A stretch of DNA of 33,566 nt from an uncultured Acidobacteriota bacterium (GCA_937867335.1 CALMKX010000290.1:1-33566), one strand, 5' to 3'. Counted from the first letter of the stretch, positions 20,126 through 28,968 are shown. Numbers and translations: made by a program. Notes: generated by a model from the sequence alone, not told the origin.

Positions 20126-20129
20126 CTCC

Positions 20130-20567
20130 ATGAGAAAACTGCTGCCCGTCGTCTTTGTCGCTTTGGCCATCGGTATTTCCTTTTCGGGCTCTTTGTCGGC
20201 CCTGACCGCCTCCGAAGAAGCCTTCCTCCAGTCCCTGGGCACCTCGGGAACCCAGCTCGGGAACGACTCCGCCCCGGGCGTGGGTGTCCCGGAGCCCTCT
20301 CTGCGGAGTTGCAGCATTTCCAGGGCCTGCGGGGACGGCAATACGGTTTCCTGCACCGGCACTTTCTCCTGCGTGTTCTCGTGGCGCGGAGTGAGCTGCA
20401 ACGGCAACGAAGTTCCCTGCCCCAATTACTGCAGCATGGGTTGGCGCTGCTCCGAGTGCCCGCTCTACGTTTTCAGCTGTTTCAGCCTCAAGGGCGATTG
20501 CGGAGTCTCGGCCAGCGGTTGCGATGGCAACGACCAGGAGTGCTCCTGCCCTGACGTTCAGAACTGA
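20130..20567 (+). CDS. Small secreted cysteine-rich protein, function unknown
   Basis: A 145-aa protein with a clear signal peptide (MRKLLPVVFVALAIGISFSG, cleavage near residue 25, after SLSA). Next is an acidic/neutral linker that includes SEEAFLQSL, and from about residue 58 a domain with 14 cysteines in under 90 residues, among them SCSISRAC, VPCPNYC, WRCSEC and QECSC. Cysteine spacing and lack of CxxCH argue for disulfide bonds rather than heme. It matches no enzyme family I recognise; small disulfide-rich exported proteins of this look occur in Acidobacteriota. With its own promoter and strong ribosome binding site and no co-oriented close neighbour it is a single-gene unit, likely well expressed. 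It could be a cell-surface or secreted structural, binding or effector protein. Confidence 0.8.
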   Translation: MRKLLPVVFVALAIGISFSGSLSALTASEEAFLQSLGTSGTQLGNDSAPGVGVPEPSLRSCSISRACGDGNTVSCTGTFSCVFSWRGVSCNGNEVPCPNYCSMGWRCSECPLYVFSCFSLKGDCGVSASGCDGNDQECSCPDVQN

Positions 20568-20754
20568 TCCCGTCTGAAGCCTGTCGTCTCTCCTTCCACC
20601 AGCCCCACCCGCCGGATCGGATCGCCCACGAGCTCTCTGCCACGAGAGCGGGGCGGGGCTGCCTCGCGTCGCTCGCCGGCGGCCTGGGCGTTGTAACTTT
20701 CACCCGCCAAGCCCCGTAGTGGAGCCCAGACGTCCGACCCGGGAAGGAGAGCTC

Positions 20755-23208
20755 ATGTCCGGTTGGCTCCAAGATGTACGGCACACGCTCCGTGGCTGGC
20801 GCAGCCGGCCCGGGTTCACGCTGGTGGTGCTCGCCACTCTGGCTCTGGGCATCGGCGCCAATACGGCGATCTTCAGCGTGGTCGAGGCATCGCTGCTCGC
20901 CCCGCTCCCCTTCGGTGAGCCGGATCGCCTGTGCATGATCTACAGCCAGTTCCCTTCCATGGGTTTCAGCAAGTTCTGGGTCTCGGAACCCGAGTACCTG
21001 GAGTTCAGCCGCTGGAACCAATCCTTCCAGGAAGTCGGCGCCTACCGCATCACCTCGCGCAACGTCGGCGGGGCTCAGGGCAACCCGGAGCGAGTGGTGG
21101 CGGCGGTCGCGTCGGCATCGCTGCTCCACGCACTCCAGCCGCAGCTCGTGCTGGGCCGAGCCTTTCTTCCCGAGGAGGACCTGCCCGGGGCCGCGCCGGT
21201 GGTGGTGATCGGCGAGCGGCTCTGGCGGCGAGCCTTCGCCGGGGATCCCGCGCTGGTCGGCAAGCAGATCGAGGTCGACGGCAAGAGCGCCACGGTGGTG
21301 GGAGTGCTCGCCGCGAGCAACCGTCTGGAAGATGCGCCGATCGAAGTCTGGGCGCCGCTGGCGATCGACCCCGCGAACCTGGCCGGTCGCGGCAGTCACT
21401 ATCTCTACCTGGTGGGCCGACTGCGGGACGGAGTGAGCCTGGAAGCGGCCCAGAGCGAGGCCAAGGTGCTGCTCGCCCGCTGGGAGAAGGAGTTCCCGGA
21501 AACCCACAAGCCGAATTCCAAGGAACATCCCCTGGTGGTCACCTCGCTCAAACAGGACCTGGTGGGCGCCGCGCGGCCGGCGCTGTGGATCCTGATGGCG
21601 GCGGTTTCCCTGGTGCTGTTGATCGCCTGCGCCAACGTGGCCAATCTGCTGCTCGCCCGCTCGGAAGCTCGGCAGCGGGAAGTGGCCGTGCGCTCGGCGC
21701 TGGGCGCCGGCAACCGGCGGCTGGCCCGCCAGTTCTTCACCGAGAGCCTGATGCTCGCCGGCAGCGGTGCGATCCTCGGGGTAGGCCTCGCCGTGGTGGC
21801 TGTGAACGCGGTCCTGGCGGCTTTTCCGGGCAGCGTGACCCGGGTTGAGACCGTGCAGGTGTCCTGGCCGGTCGCTGCCTTCGCCCTGCTGGTCACCTTG
21901 GTCACCGGTGTGCTCTTCGGCCTGGCACCCACCTTCCACGCCTGGACCCGCAGCCTCGCCACCCTGCTCAAGGAAGGCGGTAGGACCACCGGCGGTCGCA
22001 CGCGCCAGCGGGTGCGAGCCGGGCTGGTGGTGGCCGAGGTGGCCCTCGCCACGGTGCTGGTGGTGGGGGCTGGGCTTCTGCTCAAGAGCTTCCTCGCCCT
22101 GCAGAAGGTGGATACCGGGTTCGAGGCCCGGGGCGTGCTCTCCTTCGAGCTCGCCCTGCCGCGAGAGCAGTACGCCGAGCCGGCGGTGGTGGAACAGTTC
22201 TTCACCGACCTCACCGCCCGCATCGGAGCGCTGCCCGGGGTGAAGGCGGTGGGCACAGCTTCCGGCCTGCCGCCGCTGCGCGAGGTCGACGCCAACGACA
22301 CCGACTTCGAGGGTGTGCCCCCACCCCCGGCCGGGCCGCTGCAGAACGTGGACTTCTACCAGATCGTTTCCGGGGACTATCTCTCGGCGATGCAGATCCA
22401 GCTGCTGCCGGGGGGGCGCACCTTCTCGCCGGCGGACGAGGCACCGAGTGCCGAGCGGGTGGTGATGGTGAACCAGCGCCTGGCCGAAGTGTTCTGGCCG
22501 GGCCAGAACCCGATCGGCCGGCGCCTGCGGCCGAGCTTCGGTCCCGACGTGCCCTGGTTCAAAGTGGTGGGGGTGGTAGCCAACGTCAAGCAGGCCGGGG
22601 TGAAGGCGCCGGTGGGCACCGAGCTCTACTTCCCGAGCTCGCAGGGGGCCCAGCTCGGTTTCTCGAATCGGGATCGCTTCTTCCTGGTGCGTGCCGAGGG
22701 AGACCTGGTGGCCCTCGCCCAGTCGATCCAGGCCGAGGTCCGGCGCCGAGATCCGGCTCTGCCGGTGGCGCGGCTGCGCTCGATGGAACAGGTGGTGCGC
22801 GAGTCCACCGCGAGCTCCCGCTTCCTCACCTTGTTGATCGGGGTCTTCGGCCTGCTCGCCTTGACCCTCGCCGCCGTGGGCACCTTCGGCGTGCTCTCCC
22901 TTCTGGTGGAGGAGCGGCGCCACGAGCTGGGCATTCGCCTGGCGCTCGGGGCTCGAGCCGAGAGCGTGCTCGCTCGGGTGCTCTCCCAGGGCCTGTCGCT
23001 GGTGGGTTTGGGGCTCGGGATCGGAGTCGCTCTCGCGCTCGTCCTCTCGCGTTGGATCTCGAGCGTGCTCTTCGAGGTGAAGGCCACGGATCCGTCGACC
23101 TTCGCCGTGGTGGCCGCGGTGCTCTTCGGCGTCGCGGTGGTGGCCTGCTGGGCGCCGGCGTTCCGGGCATCGCGGGTCGATCCCATCGAGACGCTCAAGG
23201 CCGGCTAG
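20755..23208 (+). CDS. ADOP-type ABC permease (duplicated MacB/FtsX domains)
   Basis: An 817-aa inner-membrane protein of the acidobacterial duplicated orphan permease family. The N-terminus is typical (LRGWRSRPGFTLVVLATLALGIGANTA, TM1 about 22-44). Then come a periplasmic MacB-type domain, an FtsX block with helices at about 270-400 (LIACANVANLLLARSEAR), a second periplasmic domain (about 450-690), and a second FtsX block at the end (LLVEERRHELGIRLALGA, final SRVDPIETLKAG). Such proteins export or mechanically transmit signals together with a separate MacB-like ATPase; none is adjacent, which is normal for the family. The N-terminal PadR-like region of some members is absent. The start is the ATG at 20755 with GGAAGGAGAG just upstream. 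Substrate unknown. Confidence 0.9.
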   Translation: MSGWLQDVRHTLRGWRSRPGFTLVVLATLALGIGANTAIFSVVEASLLAPLPFGEPDRLCMIYSQFPSMGFSKFWVSEPEYLEFSRWNQSFQEVGAYRITSRNVGGAQGNPERVVAAVASASLLHALQPQLVLGRAFLPEEDLPGAAPVVVIGERLWRRAFAGDPALVGKQIEVDGKSATVVGVLAASNRLEDAPIEVWAPLAIDPANLAGRGSHYLYLVGRLRDGVSLEAAQSEAKVLLARWEKEFPETHKPNSKEHPLVVTSLKQDLVGAARPALWILMAAVSLVLLIACANVANLLLARSEARQREVAVRSALGAGNRRLARQFFTESLMLAGSGAILGVGLAVVAVNAVLAAFPGSVTRVETVQVSWPVAAFALLVTLVTGVLFGLAPTFHAWTRSLATLLKEGGRTTGGRTRQRVRAGLVVAEVALATVLVVGAGLLLKSFLALQKVDTGFEARGVLSFELALPREQYAEPAVVEQFFTDLTARIGALPGVKAVGTASGLPPLREVDANDTDFEGVPPPPAGPLQNVDFYQIVSGDYLSAMQIQLLPGGRTFSPADEAPSAERVVMVNQRLAEVFWPGQNPIGRRLRPSFGPDVPWFKVVGVVANVKQAGVKAPVGTELYFPSSQGAQLGFSNRDRFFLVRAEGDLVALAQSIQAEVRRRDPALPVARLRSMEQVVRESTASSRFLTLLIGVFGLLALTLAAVGTFGVLSLLVEERRHELGIRLALGARAESVLARVLSQGLSLVGLGLGIGVALALVLSRWISSVLFEVKATDPSTFAVVAAVLFGVAVVACWAPAFRASRVDPIETLKAG

Positions 23209-23247
23209 CCGCGCATCCGCTAGACTCGGCTCGCGAGGTTCGCGGAA

Positions 23248-23547
23248 ATGAGCCCAGAGCGCCTCACCCTCCGCCAGGAGCTCACCCGGCTCCTGTCGGA
23301 GGCGCCGTGGTCCTGGCACGACCTCCGGCGCCAGCTGGAGCTGCCGGTGCGCCTGCTCGAGGACGAGCTCCGCCACGTGGAAAAGAGCGCGCGCTCAGCG
23401 GGCCGGCGGCTGGTGATCGAACCGGCCTTCTGCCCCGCCTGCGAGTTGGTCTTTCACGACCGGTCTCTTCGCCATCTCCATCCCCCGAGCCGGTGTCCGA
23501 GGTGCGGGGCGAAGAGGCTCCTGGGGCCGGTCTTCTCGGTCCGCTAG
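23248..23547 (+). CDS. Predicted transcriptional regulator, HTH plus zinc ribbon (COG3357-like)
   Basis: A 99-aa protein with an N-terminal winged-helix-like segment (LTLRQELTRLLSEAPWSWHD and LRRQLELPVRLLEDELRHV, about 6-45). A C-terminal zinc ribbon uses C62/C65 (FCPAC) and C83/C86 (RCPRCG). This matches a small family of predicted DNA-binding proteins known mainly from archaea and scattered bacteria. The ATG at 23248 follows the ADOP permease stop by 39 bp, so the two could be co-transcribed. Its last 153 bp overlap the 3' end of the kinase gene on the other strand; the zinc-ribbon codons lie in that overlap. Regulatory targets unknown. Confidence 0.75.
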   Translation: MSPERLTLRQELTRLLSEAPWSWHDLRRQLELPVRLLEDELRHVEKSARSAGRRLVIEPAFCPACELVFHDRSLRHLHPPSRCPRCGAKRLLGPVFSVR

Positions 23548-26361
23548 GCGAGGCGGTGGCGCGAGCCCAGCGGGCGCGGGCTCGTAGCGAGAGGCGAGCG
23601 CCGGCCTTCCCCAGGCGCGATAGAGCGCCGCCACGCGGGCCCTGGCGCTCGTCGCCATCAGGCTTTCGGCGGGCAGCTGGGCCGAGATGGTGGCAAGGGC
23701 CGCGAGCAGCAGGGGCTCCGCCTCGCTGAAACGGCCGAGCCGGGCGCGGCAGCTGCCGAGCAGGGCCTTGCTCCAGGCGAGATCGAGATGGTCCGCCGGC
23801 AGAGTGCGCTGGCGGCTCTGATAGCTCGCCTCGAAGTAGGGTTCGGCGAGGTCGAAACGCCGGCTCTTGGCGTACATCTCACCGCGATCGGCGTAGGTCA
23901 TGGCGATTTTCGGATGGTTGGGGCCCAGGACCCTGCGGAACAGCGCCTCGGCCTGCTCCTCGAGAGCCACGGCCCGGTCCAGACGACCTCGCTGGAAAGC
24001 CAGCCGGCCCGAAAGCACCAGCCCCTCGCCCACCCAGCTGTGGGTCTCGCCGTAGGCCTCGCGGGCGAGCTCAAGGCCGCGGTCGAGGCTCTCTTCGGCC
24101 TGATCGAGCCGGCCGAGCTGGAATTCGAGGCCGCCCAGGTGGATCAGGCAGCTCGCCTGGAGCAGCGGGCTCGGGTTCTGGCGGCGGGCGAGAGCCTCGA
24201 GGGTCTGGCGGTAGCCTCGCTCGGCCTCGGTGTAGCGCCCGAGGCCCTGCTGAGCTTCGGCCAAGGCGATGCGGCCGGCGAGGGTGTCCGGATGGTCCGG
24301 CCCGAGGCTCTTCTCCAGGGCCTCCCGAGCGCTCTCCGCGAGCTCGAGGGCGGCGTCGAACCGGCCGAGGTCGATCATCAGGTCGGCGAGCTCGAGGCGC
24401 ACGGCGGCGGTGTTCGCGTGGTCTTCGCCGAGCTGCCGGCGAGTGATCTCGAGCACCCGCCGGAGCAGCCTCTCGGCCTCGACGAAGCGAGCTCGACCCC
24501 GCTCGACGGCGGCCAGCTGCACCATCACCCGCGCCACTCCCGGCCCCTCCCTACCCTCGTACCGCTCGAAGGCGGCGAGGGCTTCCTCGAGTACCGGGCC
24601 CGCTTCCTCCCGGCGGTCGAGGGCGAACAGCACGCCGGCCCATTGGCGCAGGGCATCTCCCAGGAGACGACCCTGCGGCTCCACCTGGCGCAGGATCGAG
24701 ACGGCACGCCGCAACATCCACTCGGCCTCGGACGGCCGGCCCTGCTGGAGCCGGGCGCCGGCCAGGCTGATCAGGCTCTTGACCGTGGGGATCGCCTTCG
24801 GCCCGTCGGTCGTCTGTCGATGGACCAGCGCCCTCTTGAGCAGCGGCAGCGCCCGCTCGGTGAGCCCGAGGCCGAGGTAGCCACGCCCCAGGGCGTCCTC
24901 GAGAGCGGCGCCGACCTCCGGATCGAGAGAGCTCTGCGAGTCGAGCTGCTCGGCGGCGCGGTCCAGGAATTGGGCCACCGTGAGGGCGGCTCCGCGATCT
25001 TGATGAGGGTCCGCTTGCTCCAGGGTCTCCACCAGAAGGTTGAGCGTTCGCTGCGCGCGGTCCCGCTCGCGGCTGGCGCGGCGGCTCTCGAGCAGGGCGG
25101 TGGCCAGCGCCTGACCGACGAGCATCGCGGCGAGCGCTGCTGCGGCCAGGCTCCGCCGGTGGCGGCGGAGGAACTTCCGCAGCCGGTAGCCGAAGGTCGC
25201 CGGGCGGGCCAGGATGGGTCGCAGCTCGCGGTAGCGGGCGAGATCCTCGGCCAGCTCGGCCGCCGAGGCATAGCGGTCCGCTGGCTGTTTGGCCAAAGCC
25301 TTCCGGGCGATGGTGCCGAGGTCCCCGCGCAGGCGGCGGACGAGCTCTCGGGGCGTTGTGCCGCGCGCCGCGGCGAGGGCACGCTGGAGCTCCGGCGAGG
25401 CGGTCGCCACGGCTTGGCCGAGCGAGAGCGGCTCCTGCTCGAGCACGGCCTGCTCGAGCTCGAAAGCCAGCCCGCGGTCGAGCCGGTAGGGCGAGACGCC
25501 GGCCAGCAGCCGGTAGAGCAGCACTCCCAGCGAGTAGAGATCGCTCGCGGTCGAAACCGGCCCACCCAGCACCTGTTCGGGGCTGGCGTAGGCCGGGGTC
25601 ATCACCCTGAGGCCGGTGCGAGTGGCCTCGGGATGGCCGTCCTCGCCGCCGTCGTCCAGGCGCTTGGCGATGCCGAAGTCGAGCAGCTTGGGTTCGCCCT
25701 CGGCGGTCACCAGCACGTTGCCGGGCTTCAGATCCCGATGCACCAGCAGGTTCTGGTGAGCGTGCTGGACCGCCTGGCAGAGCCGGCCGAAGAGCTCCAG
25801 CCGAGCTTCGAGGCTCAGCCGGTGCTCATCGCAGTAGCGGTCGATCGGCTGGCCTTCGAGGTACTCCATCACCAGGTAAGGCCGGCCGTCCGCGGTCATG
25901 CCGCCGTCGTAGAGGCGGGCGATGCCGGGATGCTCCAGACGAGCGAGGATCTGGCGCTCCGCGCGGAAACGGGCGAGGCCATCCCGCGTGGCGAGGGCCG
26001 GGCCGAGGACTTTGATCGCCACCTGCTGGTGGAAATGCGGCTCGACCCGATGGGCCAGGTAGACGGTGCCCATGCCGCCCCGGGCCAGCACGCCGTCGAG
26101 GCGGTAGGGGCCCAGGCTGTCGCCCGCGGCGAGCTCGTTCCTGCTGCCTCCAGGCGGCTCGAGGAAGCCCTCCGCGCTGGAGTCGGCTGCCAGCAGCCGC
26201 TCGACTTCCTGCCGCAGCCCGTCCGAATCCGGGCAGGCGCCCGCGAGCCAGCCGGGCCGCAGCTCGGCCGGTTGCTCGAGGGCCGCCTGGAACAGTCGCT
26301 CGAGCCGGCGCCAGCGCTCCTCGAACTCGCCCGGGGCGGTCGCCTCGGCGCCCTCGGGCAT
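23395..26361 (-). CDS. Membrane Ser/Thr protein kinase with TPR sensor region
   Basis: A 988-aa PknB-type kinase. A short N-terminal helical domain (about 12-60, ERWRRLERLFQAALEQP) is typical of acidobacterial and planctomycete kinases paired with ECF sigma factors. The kinase domain (about 85-385) has LARGGMGTVY, catalytic K117 (VAIK), HRDLKPGN with D210, DFG (228-230) and the APE-like YASPEQ (258-263), so it should be active. One transmembrane helix (about 404-423) follows. The extracytoplasmic part (about 430-925) is a run of TPR repeats such as LGLTERALPLLKRALVHR and LGRYTEAERGYRQTL. After about residue 930 comes a Pro/Arg-rich tail encoded antisense to the zinc-ribbon gene. The start ATG is one base after the sigma-factor stop: the two genes form one translational unit. 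Confidence 0.92.
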   Translation of the reverse strand: MPEGAEATAPGEFEERWRRLERLFQAALEQPAELRPGWLAGACPDSDGLRQEVERLLAADSSAEGFLEPPGGSRNELAAGDSLGPYRLDGVLARGGMGTVYLAHRVEPHFHQQVAIKVLGPALATRDGLARFRAERQILARLEHPGIARLYDGGMTADGRPYLVMEYLEGQPIDRYCDEHRLSLEARLELFGRLCQAVQHAHQNLLVHRDLKPGNVLVTAEGEPKLLDFGIAKRLDDGGEDGHPEATRTGLRVMTPAYASPEQVLGGPVSTASDLYSLGVLLYRLLAGVSPYRLDRGLAFELEQAVLEQEPLSLGQAVATASPELQRALAAARGTTPRELVRRLRGDLGTIARKALAKQPADRYASAAELAEDLARYRELRPILARPATFGYRLRKFLRRHRRSLAAAALAAMLVGQALATALLESRRASRERDRAQRTLNLLVETLEQADPHQDRGAALTVAQFLDRAAEQLDSQSSLDPEVGAALEDALGRGYLGLGLTERALPLLKRALVHRQTTDGPKAIPTVKSLISLAGARLQQGRPSEAEWMLRRAVSILRQVEPQGRLLGDALRQWAGVLFALDRREEAGPVLEEALAAFERYEGREGPGVARVMVQLAAVERGRARFVEAERLLRRVLEITRRQLGEDHANTAAVRLELADLMIDLGRFDAALELAESAREALEKSLGPDHPDTLAGRIALAEAQQGLGRYTEAERGYRQTLEALARRQNPSPLLQASCLIHLGGLEFQLGRLDQAEESLDRGLELAREAYGETHSWVGEGLVLSGRLAFQRGRLDRAVALEEQAEALFRRVLGPNHPKIAMTYADRGEMYAKSRRFDLAEPYFEASYQSRQRTLPADHLDLAWSKALLGSCRARLGRFSEAEPLLLAALATISAQLPAESLMATSARARVAALYRAWGRPALASRYEPAPAGLAPPPRLADREDRPQEPLRPAPRTPARGMEMAKRPVVKDQLAGGAEGRFDHQPPAR

Positions 26362-26362
26362 C

Positions 26363-26950
26363 TCAGCCGCTCGCCGGTTGAGGGGTGAAGCCTGGGGCGA
26401 GCTCCTGGAACAACCAGGCTCGAGCCAGGCGCCAATGCCGGCCGATGGTCTCGGACGAGACCCCCAGAGCCTGGGCGGTTTCCTCTAAGGTGAGGCCAGC
26501 GAAGAAGCGCAGCTCGACGATGCGGGCCTTGAGCGGGTCTCTGGCGGCGAGCCCGTGGAGGGCGTCGTCGAGAGCCACCAGGTCGAGGGGGCGGTCGCGG
26601 CCGAGGTCCGCCACCTCGACCAGACTCGCCCGCTGCGCCTGGCCGCCCCGCTTGAGCCGGTTGCGGTTGCGTGCGTGGTCCACCAGGATTCGGCGAATCA
26701 GGTGGGCGGCGAAGCTGTAGAAGTGATTCCGGCTGGGCCAGCTGAACCCCTGTCCCTCGGCCAGGCGCAGGTAGGCTTCGTGGACCAGGGCGGTGGCCTG
26801 GAGGGTGTGGTCTCCCCGCTCGTGGGCGAAGAGGCCGACCGCGATCTTCTTCAGCTCCTCATAGACCACAGGCAGGAGCTGGGAGGCGGCCTCGGAGTCG
26901 CCCGAGCTCCAACGCTCGAGCAGCTCGGTGAGAGGAAGGTCGTTGGTCAT
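26363..26950 (-). CDS. ECF-type RNA polymerase sigma factor, kinase-linked (ECF43-like)
   Basis: A 195-aa sigma factor with region 2 (about 15-95) and region 4 (about 135-190, with IVELRFFAGLTLEETAQALG as the helix-turn-helix). In region 2.2, where most ECF factors carry an acidic DAED-like motif contacting the core enzyme, this protein reads LQATALVHEAYLRL (50-63), with threonines T49 and T53 and no acidic cluster. That is the signature of sigma factors activated by phosphorylation from a linked Ser/Thr kinase (EcfP/PknT of Vibrio parahaemolyticus). No anti-sigma gene is adjacent; the kinase gene starts one base downstream. The ATG at 26950 begins MTNDLPLTELL. Own promoter probably lies in the 105-bp gap upstream. 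Confidence 0.92.
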   Translation of the reverse strand: MTNDLPLTELLERWSSGDSEAASQLLPVVYEELKKIAVGLFAHERGDHTLQATALVHEAYLRLAEGQGFSWPSRNHFYSFAAHLIRRILVDHARNRNRLKRGGQAQRASLVEVADLGRDRPLDLVALDDALHGLAARDPLKARIVELRFFAGLTLEETAQALGVSSETIGRHWRLARAWLFQELAPGFTPQPASG

Positions 26951-27055
26951 GCCGAGAGCGTCCTGGCCTCAGCGAAGTACGCTCGAGCCGGCCGGAAGTT
27001 CAGGGGCCGGCAGGGGTAGCCGCGTGGGCAGCTCCCCGCCGGCTTGTGCAGCGGC

Positions 27056-28486
27056 TCAGCGGCCGGGGGCCGGCGTCTCGGCCGGAGCCGGCAGCCACTC
27101 GCCGGGCCATTCAGCGGCGGCGAGAGCGGCGACGGCATAGGCCGCCACGTTCTGGGCCAGGCCCTCGCGGTCGACGAAGGCGAGGGTGTCGTCCACGGTG
27201 TGGTGGACCTCGAAGTAGCGCGTGGCGTCCTGCCAGAGGTCGAGGGTGGGTACCCTCGCCGAGCGCAGCGGGTTGAGGTCGGCTCCGCCCCGGCCGGTGT
27301 TGGCCCCCAGCTCGATGCCCAGAGGCTTGAGCAAGCCGGCGATCTCCGCCGCAACCCCGCGCTGGCTCTCGTCGACGCCGGTCGCCATGGACCAGACTTT
27401 CCCGGTGCCGAGGTCCGCTTCGAGCGCCATCTTATGAGCGGCGAGCTCGGCGGCGTGGGCCTCGGCGTAGGCCGTCGCGCCGGAGAGACCGAATTCCTCG
27501 TTGGCGAACAGCACCACTCTCAGGGTGCGGCGAGGCCTCTCGCCGGCGGCGGCGAGCCGCGTCGCCGTCATCACCACGGCGCAGCCGCTGCCGTCGTCCT
27601 GGGCGCCGAAGCCGAGATCCCAGGAGTCCAGGTGAGCGCCCAGGAGCACGACCTCCCCGGGCCGCTCGCGCCCCTTGAGCTCGCCGATCACGTTGGCGGA
27701 TTTCTCGTCCGGCAGGCTGCGGGTCTCGAGCTCGAGGCGGAAGCGCACCGCCCCGCCGCGGGCGACTTGAGCCGCGAGGAAATCGGCGTCCACGTTGGCC
27801 AGGGCGGCCGCGGGGATCTTGGCGACATCGGGCTGATAGCGGATCCCGCCGGTGTGGGCGACCCGGTGGTTGGAGGTTCCCGCCGAGCGGATCAGCAGGG
27901 CCACCGCGCCTTTGCGCGCCGCTTCGGAGGCGCCGGCTCCGCGCTTGGCGACTGCCTTGACGTAGCCGGTGGCATCCCGCGTGGCCGTCATCACCTCGTC
28001 GATGAAGACGATTTTGCCCCGCGCCCCGCCCTCGGGCAGAGCCTTGACGGCATCGAGAGAGGTGAGGCGGAGGATCTCGGCGTCGAGACCGCCCGGGGGA
28101 GTGGCCACGCTGCCGCCCAGGGCGGTGAGCACCACACCGCGGGAGAAGGGCGTGAGCACGGTGCCACGGTTCAGCCCACGGTCCCAGTGCGGAACCGTCA
28201 CCGGCTCGGCATGCACATTCTCGAAGCCCAGCTCCTGGAGCTTCGCCAGAGCCCAGGCCACTGCCTGGCGGTCCCCCTCGGAGCCGGCGGGGCGGGGCCC
28301 CACGGTGTTCACCAGGGACTCCACCAGGCCGTAGGCCGAGGTGTCCGCCAGGGCCTTCTCGCGCAGCGCTGTGGCCCGTGCCACCAGCTGGGGTTCGAGG
28401 TTCTCGGCCCGAGCGGCAGTCGCCCCGAGGGCGCACCCGGCCATCCACAGAACCAGGCCCACGCGGGCGAAGCTCTCCCTTTTCAT
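27056..28486 (-). CDS. Peptidase family M28 (zinc aminopeptidase/carboxypeptidase Q-like), exported
   Basis: A 476-aa metallopeptidase with an N-terminal signal sequence (about 1-27, GLVLWMAGCALGATAARA). The Cys at 18 could make it a lipoprotein, but MAGC is a weak lipobox. A PA-type insert lies around 110-235. The M28 catalytic part starts near 265: H285 and D287 in GAHLDSW, bridging Asp in AQDDGSG (295-301), catalytic and ligand Glu in NEE (329-331), D358 in EADLG, and a late EVHHTVDDT supplying the last His. All metal ligands are present, so it is likely an active exopeptidase in the periplasm. The start at 28486 is supported by GGAGAG about six bases upstream. It follows the HIT gene by 53 bp on the same strand and precedes the sigma-factor gene. 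Confidence 0.93.
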   Translation of the reverse strand: MKRESFARVGLVLWMAGCALGATAARAENLEPQLVARATALREKALADTSAYGLVESLVNTVGPRPAGSEGDRQAVAWALAKLQELGFENVHAEPVTVPHWDRGLNRGTVLTPFSRGVVLTALGGSVATPPGGLDAEILRLTSLDAVKALPEGGARGKIVFIDEVMTATRDATGYVKAVAKRGAGASEAARKGAVALLIRSAGTSNHRVAHTGGIRYQPDVAKIPAAALANVDADFLAAQVARGGAVRFRLELETRSLPDEKSANVIGELKGRERPGEVVLLGAHLDSWDLGFGAQDDGSGCAVVMTATRLAAAGERPRRTLRVVLFANEEFGLSGATAYAEAHAAELAAHKMALEADLGTGKVWSMATGVDESQRGVAAEIAGLLKPLGIELGANTGRGGADLNPLRSARVPTLDLWQDATRYFEVHHTVDDTLAFVDREGLAQNVAAYAVAALAAAEWPGEWLPAPAETPAPGR

Positions 28487-28539
28487 TTGAGCTCTCCAGA
28501 AAGTCGAAGTCGCCCCGCGATTCGGGGCGGAGATTTCCA

Positions 28540-28968
28540 CTAGCCGGTGCCGAGGGCCTGCTGCAGTCGCGCGAGCAGGCTTGGGGCTGCTTCGGGGTCG
28601 AGGCGACCGGGCTGCCAGCCGATGCCGAGTCCGCGCTCGCCCAGCTTGGGAATGATGTGGAAGTGCACGTGGAACACCGCCTGGTGCGCGGCCGAGCCGT
28701 TGTTCTGGAGAACGTTGTAGGCCGTGGCGCCGGTCGCCTCGAGCACGGCTCGGGCGAGCCTCGGCAGCACCCGGCCCAGGGCCGCCGCCGATTCGTCCGA
28801 GAGCTCGTGGAGGAAAGCCTTGCGCTCCTTGGGGATCACCAGCACATGACCGTTGCTCAAGGGGCTGACGTCGAGGAAGGCGAGGACCTGAGCGTCCTCG
28901 TAGACCCGGTGGCAAGGGATCTCGCCGTCGAGAATGCGATCGAAGATGGTTGGACCCTGACTGGACAT
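28540..28968 (-). CDS. HIT-family nucleotide hydrolase/transferase
   Basis: A 142-aa cytoplasmic protein of the histidine-triad superfamily, Hint branch. These small dimeric enzymes hydrolyse nucleoside phosphoramidates and related adenylated compounds. The N-terminus has the usual TIFDRILDGEIPCHRVYED, followed by NGHVLVIPK (39-47) and the catalytic triad H100-V-H102-F-H104 (HVHFHIIP) near the end. Length is typical. The ATG at 28966-28968 begins MSSQGPTIF. First gene of the minus-strand run leading to the M28 peptidase; divergent from the zinc transporter operon. Confidence 0.95.
   Translation of the reverse strand: MSSQGPTIFDRILDGEIPCHRVYEDAQVLAFLDVSPLSNGHVLVIPKERKAFLHELSDESAAALGRVLPRLARAVLEATGATAYNVLQNNGSAAHQAVFHVHFHIIPKLGERGLGIGWQPGRLDPEAAPSLLARLQQALGTG

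Noticed and set aside
20058-20129. Longer N-terminus for the Cys-rich protein from the ATG at 20058
   Set aside because: That codon lies between the -35 and -10 elements, and the signal peptide and strong ribosome binding site fit the ATG at 20130.
23788-26388. Long plus-strand open frame opposite the TPR kinase
   Set aside because: Low-complexity shadow of the kinase gene, whose catalytic motifs are all intact on the minus strand.
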